A stretch of 64,000 bases of DNA from Polytrichum commune (Eukaryota > Streptophyta > Polytrichopsida > Polytrichales > Polytrichaceae): assembly GCA_950295325.1 (NCBI GenBank), contig OX485804.1, positions 22,382,001 through 22,446,000 on the forward strand. Reading direction: 5' to 3'. Shown here in pieces: positions 1 through 11,449 of the stretch. Both the position numbers and the translations under genes were made by a program. Within the stretch, counting starts at the first letter, position 1. Each line of letters starts with the position of its first letter. The notes beneath the pieces were generated by a model. The model made no database searches and had not been told where the DNA came from. It saw only the letters and a program-made list of their open reading frames with translations.

Positions 1-649
1 TTTGTGGAGGACAGTTTTTTTTTTGTGTGAGCCGGATTTAGTAATGTAAGTGCTTCTTCAGTTTCAGTGATGTCGTTTGACCGCGAGCGTTGGCTGTTCA
101 TCCCAGGGTCTAAAAGTTCGTGCGCGATTGTAGTCGTGGCTTAAGGATATCGTTGAAAGGGAGTTTTTGCAGGACTGGCATTTCTCTATGTGTGCAGGTT
201 TTGTAATGTGAGCATTTTTCACCTCTCAGGTCATAAAAATCTTGGCCTCTAAGTCGCTGTTGCTTTTGGTGATATTAATAATCAATTTGTCCACTCGCTT
301 CACCTGAGGGATTAGAATTTTGCTAACGTGAGTATTTCTTGATTATTAGCGATGTCGTTGGACGGCTAGAGCTGGCTGTTTACACCAGGGTCTACATTTT
401 GTGCTCGATTGAGGTTGTGGATAAATTCCTGACACACGATTTTTTTTTGTCTAATATGAATGCTGCAGCTCAGAATTCTTCATGGAACATCCTGCTGATA
501 GAGGGAGTAACAAAGGAAGCAGGGTGTGAGGTAGGAGTTCTTGTAATTGGACGAAGATCCTGCACGCTCTGTATTGATTAGACTCAATTAAATATTTGGA
601 GGACAAAGGAAGGAATAAGAGATTAACTCATTTGGTTTCTACCTTCACA
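1..649 (+). promoter_or_regulatory. 5' flank / 5' UTR of the NDB gene, internally duplicated
   Basis: This stretch upstream of the NDB start codon has no convincing coding region. It contains a diverged direct duplication. A block beginning GATGTCGTTTGACCG near 69 and running through CCAGGGTCTA recurs near 351 as GATGTCGTTGGACGG, again followed by CCAGGGTCTA, so the copies are offset by about 282 bp. Both copies are preceded by a GTAAGT- or GTGAGT-like site and a T-rich stretch, so part of this could be a 5'-UTR intron, but I cannot fix the transcription start or any splice site. An open frame at 339-581 overlaps the second copy and shows no family resemblance. Confidence 0.45.
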
Positions 650-3600
650 ATGCTGGGAGGCCGACTATTGGCTGTGGGGCGATCCTGTCTGCAAAGGCGT
701 TCTTCATGTACAATTAACAAATTTATCACACCTCAAACACAGCAAAGATTGCATAGATCGCAGGGAGTAAGGAGTTTTGCCCTGCAAGCTGGAGCAGAGA
801 CCTCTGAAGGGTCTCAATTGCAAGGGCGTTTTGGGTTTTTATTTAGGGTTCTATCATCTGGAAAGGAAAAACTTCAAGGGAAACCCTACCTTCTAGCCAT
901 TGTTGCTACTGCTGGTCTCGGAGCTGGCCTCTTCGTTGTGCTTGCGGATGCAGGCCAGGATGATGTCCCAAGTTCGTCACCTCCAAAGAAGAAAGTGGTT
1001 ATTCTTGGTACCGGATGGGGTGGAATGAGCTTCCTAAAGTCCTTGGACTCGTCACTTTACGATGTCCGGGTTGTGTCACCCCGCAATTATTTTGTGTTCA
1101 CCCCGTTGCTGCCTAGTGTGACATCTGGAACTGTGGAGGCTCGAAGCATTACAGAGCCGATTCGGAGGATTATAAAGAAGAGGGATGTGCAATTCTATGA
1201 AGCTGAGTGTACCAAAATTGATGCAGCAAACAAGAAGGTCATCTGTACAGATGTCTCAGATGTCAAGTGCAGAGGGAAGGAAGAGTTTGAGCTTGAATAC
1301 GATTGCTTGGTAATTTCTGTAGGTGCTATATCTAACACCTTCAATACCAAGGGTGTTGAGCAGTACTGTCATTTCTTGAAGGAGATTGAAGACGCTGAGA
1401 GGATTCGTGAGACTATTGTTGATTGCTTTGAGACTGCGAGCCTGCCCCACCTCTCAGAAGAAGACAGGTTTTTTTCTTTAATCCCAACCTTAACCCACCT
1501 CCCGTTCAGGCATTAACAAATCGATGAATTCAAACTTATAATGGATATCCTGGATTGGTTCTTTCTCTTTATTCTTAAGAACTTTATTAGCATTTCTTAG
1601 GAGGAGGGCATAGCTTTTTTCTCATGAGAATCAATTGTATATATGTTCTTCTACTGTCTCCTTATGTTTGTGTGGAAGGCTTGAGGTCCAAATTAGTGTT
1701 AAGGTGAGTGGGCCTCAAATGGACACTTTATCTTTGCATCCACTTCTCGGAGGGTGTGAAGCACGCAATTAGTGTGGATGATTAGCAAATCTGGATCGTG
1801 CCTGAAGCCATTTTTCTCCTAATTTTCGGAGCTCATATGAATGACTTATTCATCAGCAAAGTGAAGATTCTTGTTCTTATTAAATGGTCATATAAGTCCC
1901 CCCCAATTATGTTGACTATTGAACTTAAAGTGGTTAGCATATTTTGAGCATGTAGCCCAATCTCTTCTGAACACATGCCTTTCTGGTGTCCATTCTTAGA
2001 TCCAAAACCTAACCATGCACCACTCAAATATAGGTGTTCACATGTTTGCTCTTTGAAATCAACACCCGTTTACCTTACTGGATTATCTGGAACCTGACTG
2101 TACCCTGTGTATTTTCAGGAAGAAACTACTCAGCTTTGTAGTTGTGGGTGGAGGTCCCACGGGAGTTGAGTTTGCTGCTGAACTTCATGACCTGGTCCAT
2201 GAAGATCTTACGTCCCTATACCCTGACTTGGAGAAGGCTGTCAGTATCACAGTTGTGCAATCTGGTGATCATATTCTGAACACTTTTGATGGGCGTATTA
2301 GTGACTATGCTGAGCAGAAGTTTTCAAGAGATGGGGTCAACGTGAAAATGGGAAGCAGAGTCATGGAAGTTAACGAAGACACCATAAAGTTCAAGCTGAA
2401 ATCCACTGGCGAGCTTGTGGACATTCCTTATGGCATGATAGTCTGGTCAACAGGTGATGCTGCCAACTAGGTCTATATTGTGGAGTTCATTGTGAGTCCA
2501 TTTTGTGAAGTGATGAGAAAGTGCTTTTATCTGAAAGCGAGAGTAACATGTTTTGTCTTGGTTGTGAAAGAAATTAGAGCCATTACTGAACTTAGTGAAC
2601 TCTAGTTTAAATGAGTTCATTACTGTGGATTCATTGGATCAATTGGGTATCTCAAAAGGTACGAACATTGTGGTATGTGGTTGTGTCCTTTCGAAACTGT
2701 CCATCTTTTTACTTGAGGCAGGAGCCTGCTTGAGTGAAGAAATCCAATAATTATGCAGTTATCATATCGCCAAAATCATTGGCATCAAGCCAAAAAATTC
2801 ATCTCTGCCTTAGAAGGAGTGTGGTTTTCATTCTTCGTGGAGCCATCCTATCATGGTCAATCCAATCATTGAAGTATCTTTTGTGTAGGTGTTAAAAGAT
2901 ATAATGTAGAAGTTGACTAAAGGTACAAAAAAATGGAGGATGGATGGTAAAGTTGGTCGTCACCTGAGAATGTTAATTCACAGTGTTATTGGTGTTCTCT
3001 TGTTACAGGAATAGGCACACGTCCTGTGATAATGGACTATATGAAACAGGTCGAGCAGTCTGATCATAGAGTTCTAGCCACAGATGAATGGCTTCGTGTC
3101 AAAAATACTGAAGGAGTCTATGCTCTTGGAGATTGTGCTTCAGTTGAGCAGCGGAAGATATCAGAGGATATCTCTTATATTTTTAAGTTAGCTGATAAGG
3201 ACAATAATGGGTACTTGAGTGCTGCGGAGTTTTGTGAAACTATGGAGAAAGTCCGGGTGCGGTACCCTCAGATTGATCTTTATATGGATCGTCAGCATCT
3301 GAAAGGGGTTACTGGGCTTCTAGATGATGCATTTAAAGGTGGGAAGACATCAAGCGTGAAGCTTGATCTTGAGCATTTCAGTCAGGCCATCTCCAAGGTA
3401 AGGTTCAAGGACGTCTGTCAATAATATGAGAGCAGATTGCATGCTCACCAGTACTTTAATCTCTTATTTCCTAACCACTTGCAGCGCTGTATACTTTTTA
3501 GCAGCTGCAGAATCATAGAGGACAACAGTTTTGATTTATTATTGCAGATCACAAGCACTTTGTTCAGATTCTATACCTCAGTTTGTTCCAAGGTTTATTT

Positions 3601-3982
3601 GTACTTGCTGTAACAGGTTGATAGCCAGATGAAATCTTCACCGGCCACTGCTCAGGTAGCTGCTCAACAAGGAGAATATCTAGCTGGCGTTTTTAACCAT
3701 TTGGCCAAGCATAAACCAGATAATGGGCCCATGCGTATAAGAGGAGAAGGCCAGCATCGATGTCAACCGTTCCGCTACCGGCATTTTGGTCAATTTGCTC
3801 CATTGGGAGGGGAACAAGCTGCTGCTGAACTTCCTGGAGACTGGGTGTCGATTGGGCGAAGTACGCAGTGGTTGTGGTACTCTGTTTACGCTAGCAAGCA
3901 AGTGAGCTGGCGCACACGTGCGCTTGTGATGTTTGACTGGAGCAAGCGATTTATATTTGGGCGAGACTCTTCTCGAATGTGA
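650..3982 (+). CDS. NDB: External alternative NAD(P)H:ubiquinone oxidoreductase, EF-hand type (NDB family), mitochondrial
   Basis: Type II NAD(P)H dehydrogenase that passes electrons from cytosolic NAD(P)H to ubiquinone at the outer face of the inner mitochondrial membrane without pumping protons. I join exons 650-1467, 2119-2453, 3009-3397 and 3617-3982, all with GT-AG introns, giving 635 residues. Residues 1-50 are Arg/Ser-rich like a mitochondrial presequence and 80-98 are hydrophobic. The FAD-binding GTGWGG is at 120-125. The NAD(P)H-binding GGGPTG is at 283-288. A second FAD motif YALGDCA is at 422-428. A canonical EF-hand loop, DKDNNGYLSAAE, lies at 447-458, so Ca2+ regulation is likely. 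The C-terminus ends in the family signature FIFGRDSS. Residue 320 is Gln where NADH-preferring members have Glu, which suggests NADPH use like NDB1. The frame is open upstream to 596 but the first ATG is at 650. Flowering-plant NDBs are about 570-580 residues, so the N-terminus is longer. I see no frameshift or stop. Confidence 0.95.
1468..2118 (+). other. Intron 1 of NDB, carrying a family A repeat
   Basis: The donor GGTTTT follows ...GAAGACAG and the acceptor TATTTTCAG precedes GAAGAAACT. The split codon AG/G restores Arg273. About half of the intron (roughly 1690-2045) is a copy of the dispersed repeat called family A here, so this intron was enlarged by insertion. Confidence 0.85.
1690..2045 (+). 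repeat. Dispersed repeat family A, copy 1 (inside NDB intron 1)
   Basis: Shares ordered blocks with copies near 10.8, 38.0 and 63.2 kb: a GATTAGCAAATC block, a CTTATTCAT block, TTATGTTGACTATTGAACT, then a CCAATCTCTT block and GGTGTCCATTCTTAGATCC. There is no open reading frame and no obvious terminal inverted repeat. It could be a SINE, a solo LTR or a non-autonomous element; I cannot tell which. Confidence 0.6.
2454..3008 (+). other. Intron 2 of NDB
   Basis: The donor GTGATG follows TCAACAG and the acceptor TTGTTACAG precedes GAATAGGC. Joining restores a Ser-Thr-Gly-Ile-Gly-Thr-Arg stretch typical of the family. I recognise no repeat in it. Confidence 0.85.
3398..3616 (+). other. Intron 3 of NDB
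   Basis: The donor GTAAGG follows CTCCAAG in phase 0 and the acceptor TGTAACAG precedes GTTGATAGCCAG. Joining gives the family sequence SQAISKVDSQMKSSPATAQ. Confidence 0.88.
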
Positions 3983-4540
3983 ACATAAACGAGACAATAG
4001 GAGGGATCGGCTCCTTCTCACACTGTTATTGAAGTGAAAGGGTATGTCTATCCCGTTGTCTATTTATTGGAACATGTTTACAACATGGCTTGAAGATTTG
4101 TGATGTGAATGAATGTAGGGTGGTCTTTCAACAAGTAGTACCAGCTTCTGATGCAATTCTGGAAGCAGAGAAGAAGTCCCTCAGTGGCCCTATGTCTTTG
4201 TACATCCAGTGGATCTGCATAGCCTGTCCTAGATGCTGACATATGAGCTGGCAATGCAACCATCAGATCGTTTGCAATTGAACTGCTGCATTTCAATGCT
4301 TTTTATCATTGTAGGTGTCCAAACGAGCTCCTGTTGTATGATGTATCTCGTAAAAAGACTCAGTGGTACATCGCAAGGAAGGCTACTCTGCAACGTCGTG
4401 CGCCAAGGGATCTTGAGGGCAGTTGGAGCAGTGGGTGGCCTCAGGAGAGGAATTTGTTTTTAGTTGTGGAAAGCCGTCATGTAAAATTTTTGGAGGAGTG
4501 CTGTCATGGGTTGTGTATTTGTGGAGCAGAGTGAAAATCT
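3983..4540 (+). other. Probable 3' UTR of NDB with a candidate 3'-UTR intron (4042-4314)
   Basis: Downstream of the stop codon a GGTATGTCTA donor-like site at 4041-4050 and a TTATCATTGTAG acceptor-like site ending at 4314 could bound a 273-bp intron. The following 4315-4535 is less AT-rich and has the texture of transcribed sequence but no conserved protein. If spliced, the exon junction would lie about 59 nt past the stop, near the limit that can trigger nonsense-mediated decay in plants. Confidence 0.35.
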
Positions 4541-7500
4541 GTTAGGAATTCCTGACCGTAGCCAGTGTCCCACACACAACATGGTGTAGCTCCTGTTCCT
4601 TTGGCACCTTTTATGAAGATGAGAAAAAATAGTCCTATCCTGCAAGAGAACGTACTTCAATTGGCCAAGTACAGGATAGAAATTAGAAGCTGATTGTAGT
4701 ACCTTTCTATAATATATAGCAGTCAAATCTGCCTTATTTTCCCTACAGCCTACATTAGACTGCTCTCTGTTTCTGTGACTCCTACTGATCAGATGTTAAC
4801 CAGTATAACTGCACACTCCATGCTTTCCATTCATAAAGTGGTTGATCTTTGACTGCTCTTTAATATCTTTGGAAATGGTCTTGGTCTTCCTTCCAGCAAG
4901 TTTTGTTCCAGGCATGCAAGTCCATTTACGAAAAAAGTGTCCTTTACTTCCTGGTACCATCTAGTCAGTGAGGTGTACGTAAACAGAAAATCACCTTGGA
5001 ACTTGAGTTTTGTGAACATTGGTCATTTTGTTCCTCTGAACTCCATTCTGCTGAGGATTTCTCTTGGTCGATTAGGTAAGTAATACATAGACAATTGTCC
5101 GTTGGATCCTAACCCTCATGATCCCTCAATTGGCAGCTCAAATATTGCCTACATCCTCTGAGGTACTCATTTGTTGGTATGCACCCTTGTGAGTAATCCA
5201 ATCTTTTTATACATTGAAGTATGTATGTAGAATTACCAAGGTGTCTTAAGGCCAATAATGCTTTCCTTGGGCCATTAAAATTTGGCGAATCGACTGGATC
5301 TAAACATTGACAGTGGAGAAAGGTTGGGTCTTTGGTTCTGTAGCTCGGGTGTAAAATGAAGGTGGACTGCAACATCATTCTGATAAAAAATGGTACAGAG
5401 TGCATCACATGTATCATTGGAATCATTTCTGCAGTTGTGTATGTGGTCACTGGTGGTCTCCTTGAAATTGGTAAGACATATCCAGATGTGCATTTCTTAT
5501 TTATGAATCATGTAACTTATAATTTTCATAAATATGTAATGCTGAATGTGGGCATGCTGTTTGTAGTGCCTACAGAAATTTTGCAGCTGTTTAAGTCTGA
5601 GTCATTCTCTTTCTTGATATATATTGTAGAGACACTGTGACTGGTGGTGCTTTGAGGGATTTTACATGATTGTAAATGAATTCAACCTTGCTAACAAATG
5701 TGGAATTGAAACAGCCATTTGTTCGTGATTTTGGGGCAAATTCCAGCTGTAGCATCTACAGAAGATTTCATCTCGCCAGGTTTGAATTGTAATCCTTGGA
5801 GTGATGGTTATAATGTTAACGGGATCTATTTATGTAATCGATTTTGATAAATTTTGACTAGACTGCTTTCATTATCTTTTACCAAATATTAGGTGAGTTA
5901 CTTCTGAGGGGTCGATTCTCTTCACCAGTTCCCATTCCCTGTACCCTAAGGTTTCACCCTTCCCTGATTTGTGTTTTCAATCATGAGCTTGATTGAAACA
6001 ATTATATCTTTATGTTGCGCTGTCCTTTATGTTGCACTTGAGAAAACTTGGTGTGACTTAAATCCACAAGAAATTCATGCAAGCGTCATGAGAGGGCACC
6101 ATGCACCTTGCATGACATGACGAACACCCCAAAGGGACCAGATTGCAGCTTTTGCTTGGAGAATGCGATATTTGTGACTTCCTATTAACTAATAGGATTC
6201 TTTAGCACCTTAGAATATAATGATGGAGTTAGGAAGGAATCATGGTAAAGTATCATACACCCCCCCCCCCCCCTCTTAAGACTGCTTCTACCTTAGAACT
6301 ATAGCTGAAGGTTTTATGTGTGTTCAAGATTAGCTATAAAGTGAGATTTTGTAAGCTTGATCTATGAAACATTAGGAAGCAAAATCTCATTCATACATTG
6401 GACCTGAGGTCATCATAAGGATCTTTGTGTAAGCTTTGAAATGCTTTGAGAATATATATATATATATATTGTAAATAGAGATATTTTTTCCCAACAACTC
6501 TTTTTTTTGGAAATAGACACCATTCTAAGAATGGAAGGCAATAGTTTTTCATGAATATAGTGATTTGGTTCATTGGTTGGGAGGTTGCTAGGATCTCATT
6601 AGAGTGCTATAAATAATATGGCAAACCCAAATCTACTATTCAAGATGCCATAACTTATGAAATGAACCTTGAACACTCTGCTCAAAAAATGTTATTTTCT
6701 CAAAATGGATCTCCATCTAGAGCTAAGATGTGGCAACCACCATGTGGTCTCTAGGGACATTAACCCTTAAAGGACATGGAGCCTTATTATACAACCATTT
6801 ACACAATTTATTTGGGCTTCAAGTTTGTGTATTTATGTGTTTGAAACCCTATTATGTAGATTGTCTTATGTCAAAGAGAAATTAGAAATAAACTCATAAT
6901 AGACATTGATGATCAAAGTATAGCATACGTATTTGCATTCAAGGGCACCCATACTAGATTGATCCTTAAAGGCAGGGCGGTGTAAGTTATATTGGGTCTA
7001 TACATTTATATTCAACTCAACCTATCAAAATACAGAATTCCAAAATTAAACCACATGTTGCAATGTTTAATTACATATATGTGGTTTATATGTCAAATCT
7101 AGGTTAATCATATGAGCTCAAATCTCCCTATGATTAAGCTTACGTATGTGTATATTATGATGGAAAAAAATGCATATTGCACATCATACATAAACTAAGT
7201 TTAGAAATCATAACATTACTTAGTGATGTGGACCCGTGGAATATAATAGTGGGATGTTGGGAGCTCAATTTGAATCTGAGTCCCCTTCCACAACACTCCG
7301 AGCATCCCATTGTTATATTTTTGAACTAATGTTGAGTGTTGAATAATGATATTATGATGGTTTCAAGTTGATTGTTATAATGAAATCTTAGACCTCTTCC
7401 ATATGGCCTAGACCTTTAAGGGTTAAGTGATATCGTAGCATCATAGTTGGTTTGTGCATCTCGAATCGAATATTAATATTTTCTGAAAGATGAAGTTCAT

Positions 7501-7850
7501 TAGCTAAAAATACAAAATTTGAAATTTTGTTTGCCCTATGATTTAAAAATAATAATTAATCCATTTTTTCGGTGAGGTCCAACAATTCTCATTTTTTTCT
7601 TTTCGAATATGAGTTTTCACTTATTCATTTGACTAGGCTCATAATTTCCGGTTTGTTACGCTTTTCTTTTGGGGAAGTATTTTTGCACGAATCAGCTATG
7701 GTGCCACAATATCATTTTGGCACTTCCCAACTTCTACCTACTAATGCTCAATACCCTTGAAGGATGCAATCATGGACACATATTGATTGACCTCAAATGG
7801 AGTCAAGCGGTTGAAGGAATGGCTCCATAATTCAATTACTCATCAGAGAC
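4541..7850. other. Intergenic, AT-rich, no recognised gene
   Basis: Only short open frames without family resemblance. It holds a 14-C homopolymer at 6260-6273 and a short TA run at 6452-6469. I found no terminal repeats or coding remnants that I can name. Confidence 0.5.
6260..6273. repeat. Homopolymer C14
   Basis: Uninterrupted run of 14 C in AT-rich sequence, one of eight G/C tracts of 13 or more in the window. Confidence 0.95.
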
Positions 7851-7990
7851 GAACATACACCTATACATGAGTGGTGTGTGGTTAGGTGTGGATCTAAGAA
7901 TGGACACTAAAAAGATATGTGTTTAATAAAGGTTGGACTACATGTTGAAATATGTCAACCCTTCTAGATTTAGTAGGCCACATGTTTACG
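7850..7990 (-). repeat. Dispersed repeat family A, copy 2 (reverse orientation)
   Basis: Reading the minus strand gives the AGTGTCCATTCTTAGATCC block followed by ACACACCACTC, matching the 3' half of copy 1 at about 1980-2025. The 5' half is diverged. Confidence 0.5.
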
Positions 7991-10790
7991 GACAACCCTG
8001 TGGGACCTTTATGATCATTAGATGAGCAATAGAATGCTCACTTTGATAATGAGAAGATATTCATATGAGTTCCAAAAGTCATGAGAAAAATGACTTTGTT
8101 ACATGCACGATTAATATTTGCGAATCCTAGTGCATTAATTTTGTGTTTCATATCATGCAAGAAGTGGGTGCAGACTTAAAAGTGTCTGTTTAGGATCCGC
8201 TATATGGACCTTCAAAGCATTTTCCAACATTGGTGATATAAGACAATTTTGCAATTGCTAATCACCCCATTCTTGGAAAGTCCCAACCAATGGGGAGATT
8301 GTGAAACCTCACACTTGTTTGACCAAACACATAGCACTTGCAACTCTTGGCACCAAATGATGCTACATATACTTATCAATATAATCAAAGATCGATGAAC
8401 CAACATGCAAGCAATTGTAAAGATCGTGAGTGGGGTCATGGCTAGAATTTTGTTCTTTGAGTTTGGACTCCCAAATATCTCATTGAGGTAAAATGGATCC
8501 AACCTAGATCCAGTGAAAATTTGCCCCCATAGGTTTATGGTTGATTCATTGCAACTAGGTCCTATGAGACTACTTTGGGATCTTTAATGTTAATTATAAA
8601 ATTGAATCAGCTCAAAAGAAGAAATTGCACGTAATAATGTGATTTTTTGCATGCAGTTATATACTAGATGATTTTGCTTTGACCCAAGATAGGATTGGTT
8701 GGGCCCAACTCAAAGGCCAAGACATCAAGCCATTGCTCACGAGGGGCACCATTCCTATGTACTTAACTCTTGCAAATTCGCATGGCCCACACTAAATCCC
8801 ATAACCACTTCATTTTTTGGGGGGCAATTGCTATCTACACTAGTACAACCTACTGTTGGTTACAATTCGGAGCTCTATCTTGCTACAATGTTTTATGAGA
8901 ATATCACTTTCTAACCAAGCAAGTTAAATAATGTCTTCTGATGTGCACACTAAATTGATCATGGTAACAACTATAGCCTACACTTATAAAAAGAAATCCA
9001 AACAAAAAAGGGATAAATACTTCAGGCACAAACTACTTACTAACCCACACTATATAACATTGTGGGTCCAAGATCAACAACAATATCCCCGAATCTTGCA
9101 CGTTTTCTTGACTCTACTAATGAAACTTGTGAATGTGTTGTTTCAAAGAATATGTTGATTCGTGGAGCGCCATTGTGAAACGTATAGCCTAGGCTATAAT
9201 AGATATTGAAGCCCAAAAGCACTCATGAGTCATGATGTGCCAGGTTCAAACCTTAGGCTCCCTTCACATGTCCAAATTATTTTTCACCGGCCGGCACTAT
9301 CCGCATGGCGTTTTGTAAAGGACGCATTCACCGGTCCGATTCCCCCTTTTGCCAACTAGAAATATTTATGTTTGGCTTCCATCGCGTGCCCACAAATGAT
9401 TGGTGGTCAACTTCCATGCGAATAAAATGGCGGAGATGGTCACCTTCAAAGCGTGAACGGTTTTTGAAGGTACAACGTCATGTATGATAAGGGCCACTCT
9501 TACACTAGAGCTTGAGGGCCATGGACCCGTGTATACACAACTTATGTGATGGGTTGAGCAGACGGAGACGGTCCAATTTACTTTACACTAGAAGCTTGAA
9601 GGCCTGAGGGACCAAAGAGATTTGAATAGATGAAAATTCTAGCTGATGTCTTACATGGTAACAAGTTGTTTTGTTTTATAATATATTGGGTATTGTGTTG
9701 GGTCCATCAGAAAGAGGTGGGTCTAATATAGAACTAGAGGTTGTGGTAATCAATTAAATTGTCATTGACTTCTAGAAATATTATATTGTCATGGTGGGGA
9801 TCTGAGCTTGAACATATGTTACGTACCATCAACATGGTCCATTATCAATTTATACTAAAGTTAATTGCCCATCATTTGCAAAATTGGATTTCTCTTCTCC
9901 ATGGTATTGCCTTGGATACCCTTCAAGGGCCCATAGATTTTCATGGTCGCAACTCTTAGGGCCACTTCACACACGAGACTGAGAGCCCGTGACCACTACA
10001 TTTCAAGCACTCTCATTGGTGGAAAAGGTGGAGTTGGTCCAAGTTCGCTTCACACCACGCTTGAGGGACCAACAAAGTGTGTGGATGCAAGATGGATGTA
10101 AAGTCTACATGGATTCCTACATGGCATCAAATGGATCGTGTTAATGGTCACTTGGACTATTTTCAAGAACCACCTCTTGGAGGTAGGCCTAACACGAAAA
10201 CCAGGAAACCATGGCACTCCGACTGCTCACAACCGTTGATTTATTCTATTTTATCATGTGTGAGGACCTGCATGAATAGAAACTCCTTGAAATAACATTT
10301 GGTTGAGGGCCTGATCACATATAACTTCACACTACATGATTTTGAAGTTGTCTTGGGACGGCCTTTGGACACTTTCTTTGGGCTCTCACAATTTCATGGT
10401 CACGGCTCTTGGCTTGTGTGTGAAGTGGCCCTTAGTCTGTATGTAATGCAGGCCTATAGTAAGTTAGTTTACAGTGTTCATTGAAGATTCCGCTAAGGTC
10501 GTGTTGGTTAAATTTATACCAAGTGGGCTTACATTTGTTGAGCACATTGACATACTTTGTGGGTCAATTTGGAAATATTTATAGAATGTCATGAACTATT
10601 GTCATATATAGTATTGACTGATTAGAAATTGAAGTAAAAAAAAATCCAATATTACTAAATCACGTGTACCCCTCACTTGCAATCAACGGATGCATGTTAT
10701 GTCATGTACTTAGTAAGTCGCAATATACACTATAAATTTGTGAAAACTGTCTACATATCAATCTACAAATCTTACCAGTTCATTATTTAT
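7991..10790. other. Intergenic, diverged short repeats only
   Basis: No gene recognised. Between 9490 and 10075 a short phrase, roughly CACTAGAAGCTTGAGGGCC, recurs in diverged form at about 9495, 9580, 9965 and 10050, next to a 'ggacccgtg' or 'gagcccgtga' phrase. A loose relative lies near 60483. These look like eroded copies of one repeat and have no coding potential I can support. Confidence 0.4.
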
Positions 10791-11130
10791 AAGGAAGATG
10801 GGTCTTAAATGGGTTACTTTTCCCAACTAGCCCACTTCGCTTAGGTTTAAATTAGTATAATATGATTAGCAAATCCAAATCGAGGCCAAAGCCACTTTCC
10901 TCATATTTTTTGGATCTTATATGATTATCTTATTCATTATCAAAATGAAGAGACTCATGCTCATTGAATGGTTATATAGGTCCCCCGCCCCCCAGTTATG
11001 TTGACTATTGAACTCGGAATATTTAGCATATTTCGAGCACATAGTTCCAATCTCTTTTAAAGACATGTCATTTTGGTATTTGTTCTTGGAGCCACACCAA
11101 ACCACATACCTGCTTAAATAAAGGTGTCTG
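10790..11130 (+). repeat. Dispersed repeat family A, copy 3
   Basis: Near full length. It has the 5' block (GATGGGTCTTAAATGGGTTA), GATTAGCAAATCC, a CTTATTCATTATC block, the C-rich stretch followed by AGTTATGTTGACTATTGAAC, a CCAATCTCTTTTAAAGACATG block, and CACACCAAACCACATACC at the 3' side. Confidence 0.6.
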
Positions 11131-11396
11131 ATTAAGATGAGTAACCGAATTAGGCAGGTCTGCCTTATGTATGGATGTCATGTGGCGGACACAATATATA
11201 GGTCAAACAAGTAGACTATAATGAGAGAACTCTTGTACTTTACAATTTAATACACATTCATATTGTAAACACCAACTACTCGGTAACTTCAACATAACAT
11301 AATTAGGCATTGTGCGTTTGTTCATGTGAGCCTTGAGAATATAACCATGGGATGTCCCAACCTAGTGCAAGGGGACTAAAAGGGGACTAAAAGAGA

Positions 11397-11415
11397 GGGG
11401 GGGGGGGGGGGGGGG
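11397..11415. repeat. Homopolymer G19
   Basis: Run of 19 G preceded by two copies of GGGGACTAAAA and followed by GGACTAAAAGG, so the tract expanded inside a small tandem repeat. Confidence 0.95.
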
Positions 11416-11449
11416 ACTAAAAGGCTTGAATACCTCCAATGACATTTTG

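Noticed and set aside
339-581. 80-codon open frame upstream of NDB as an upstream gene
   Set aside because: It falls in the duplicated 5' block, has no recognisable protein, and ends just before the NDB start.
3680-4021. 113-codon minus-strand open frame over NDB exon 4
   Set aside because: It is antisense to well-conserved NDB coding sequence and has no family resemblance, so it is a shadow.
5356-5640. 94-codon hydrophobic open frame downstream of NDB
   Set aside because: Composition is AT-driven, with no conserved motif, no splice or start context, and no partner.
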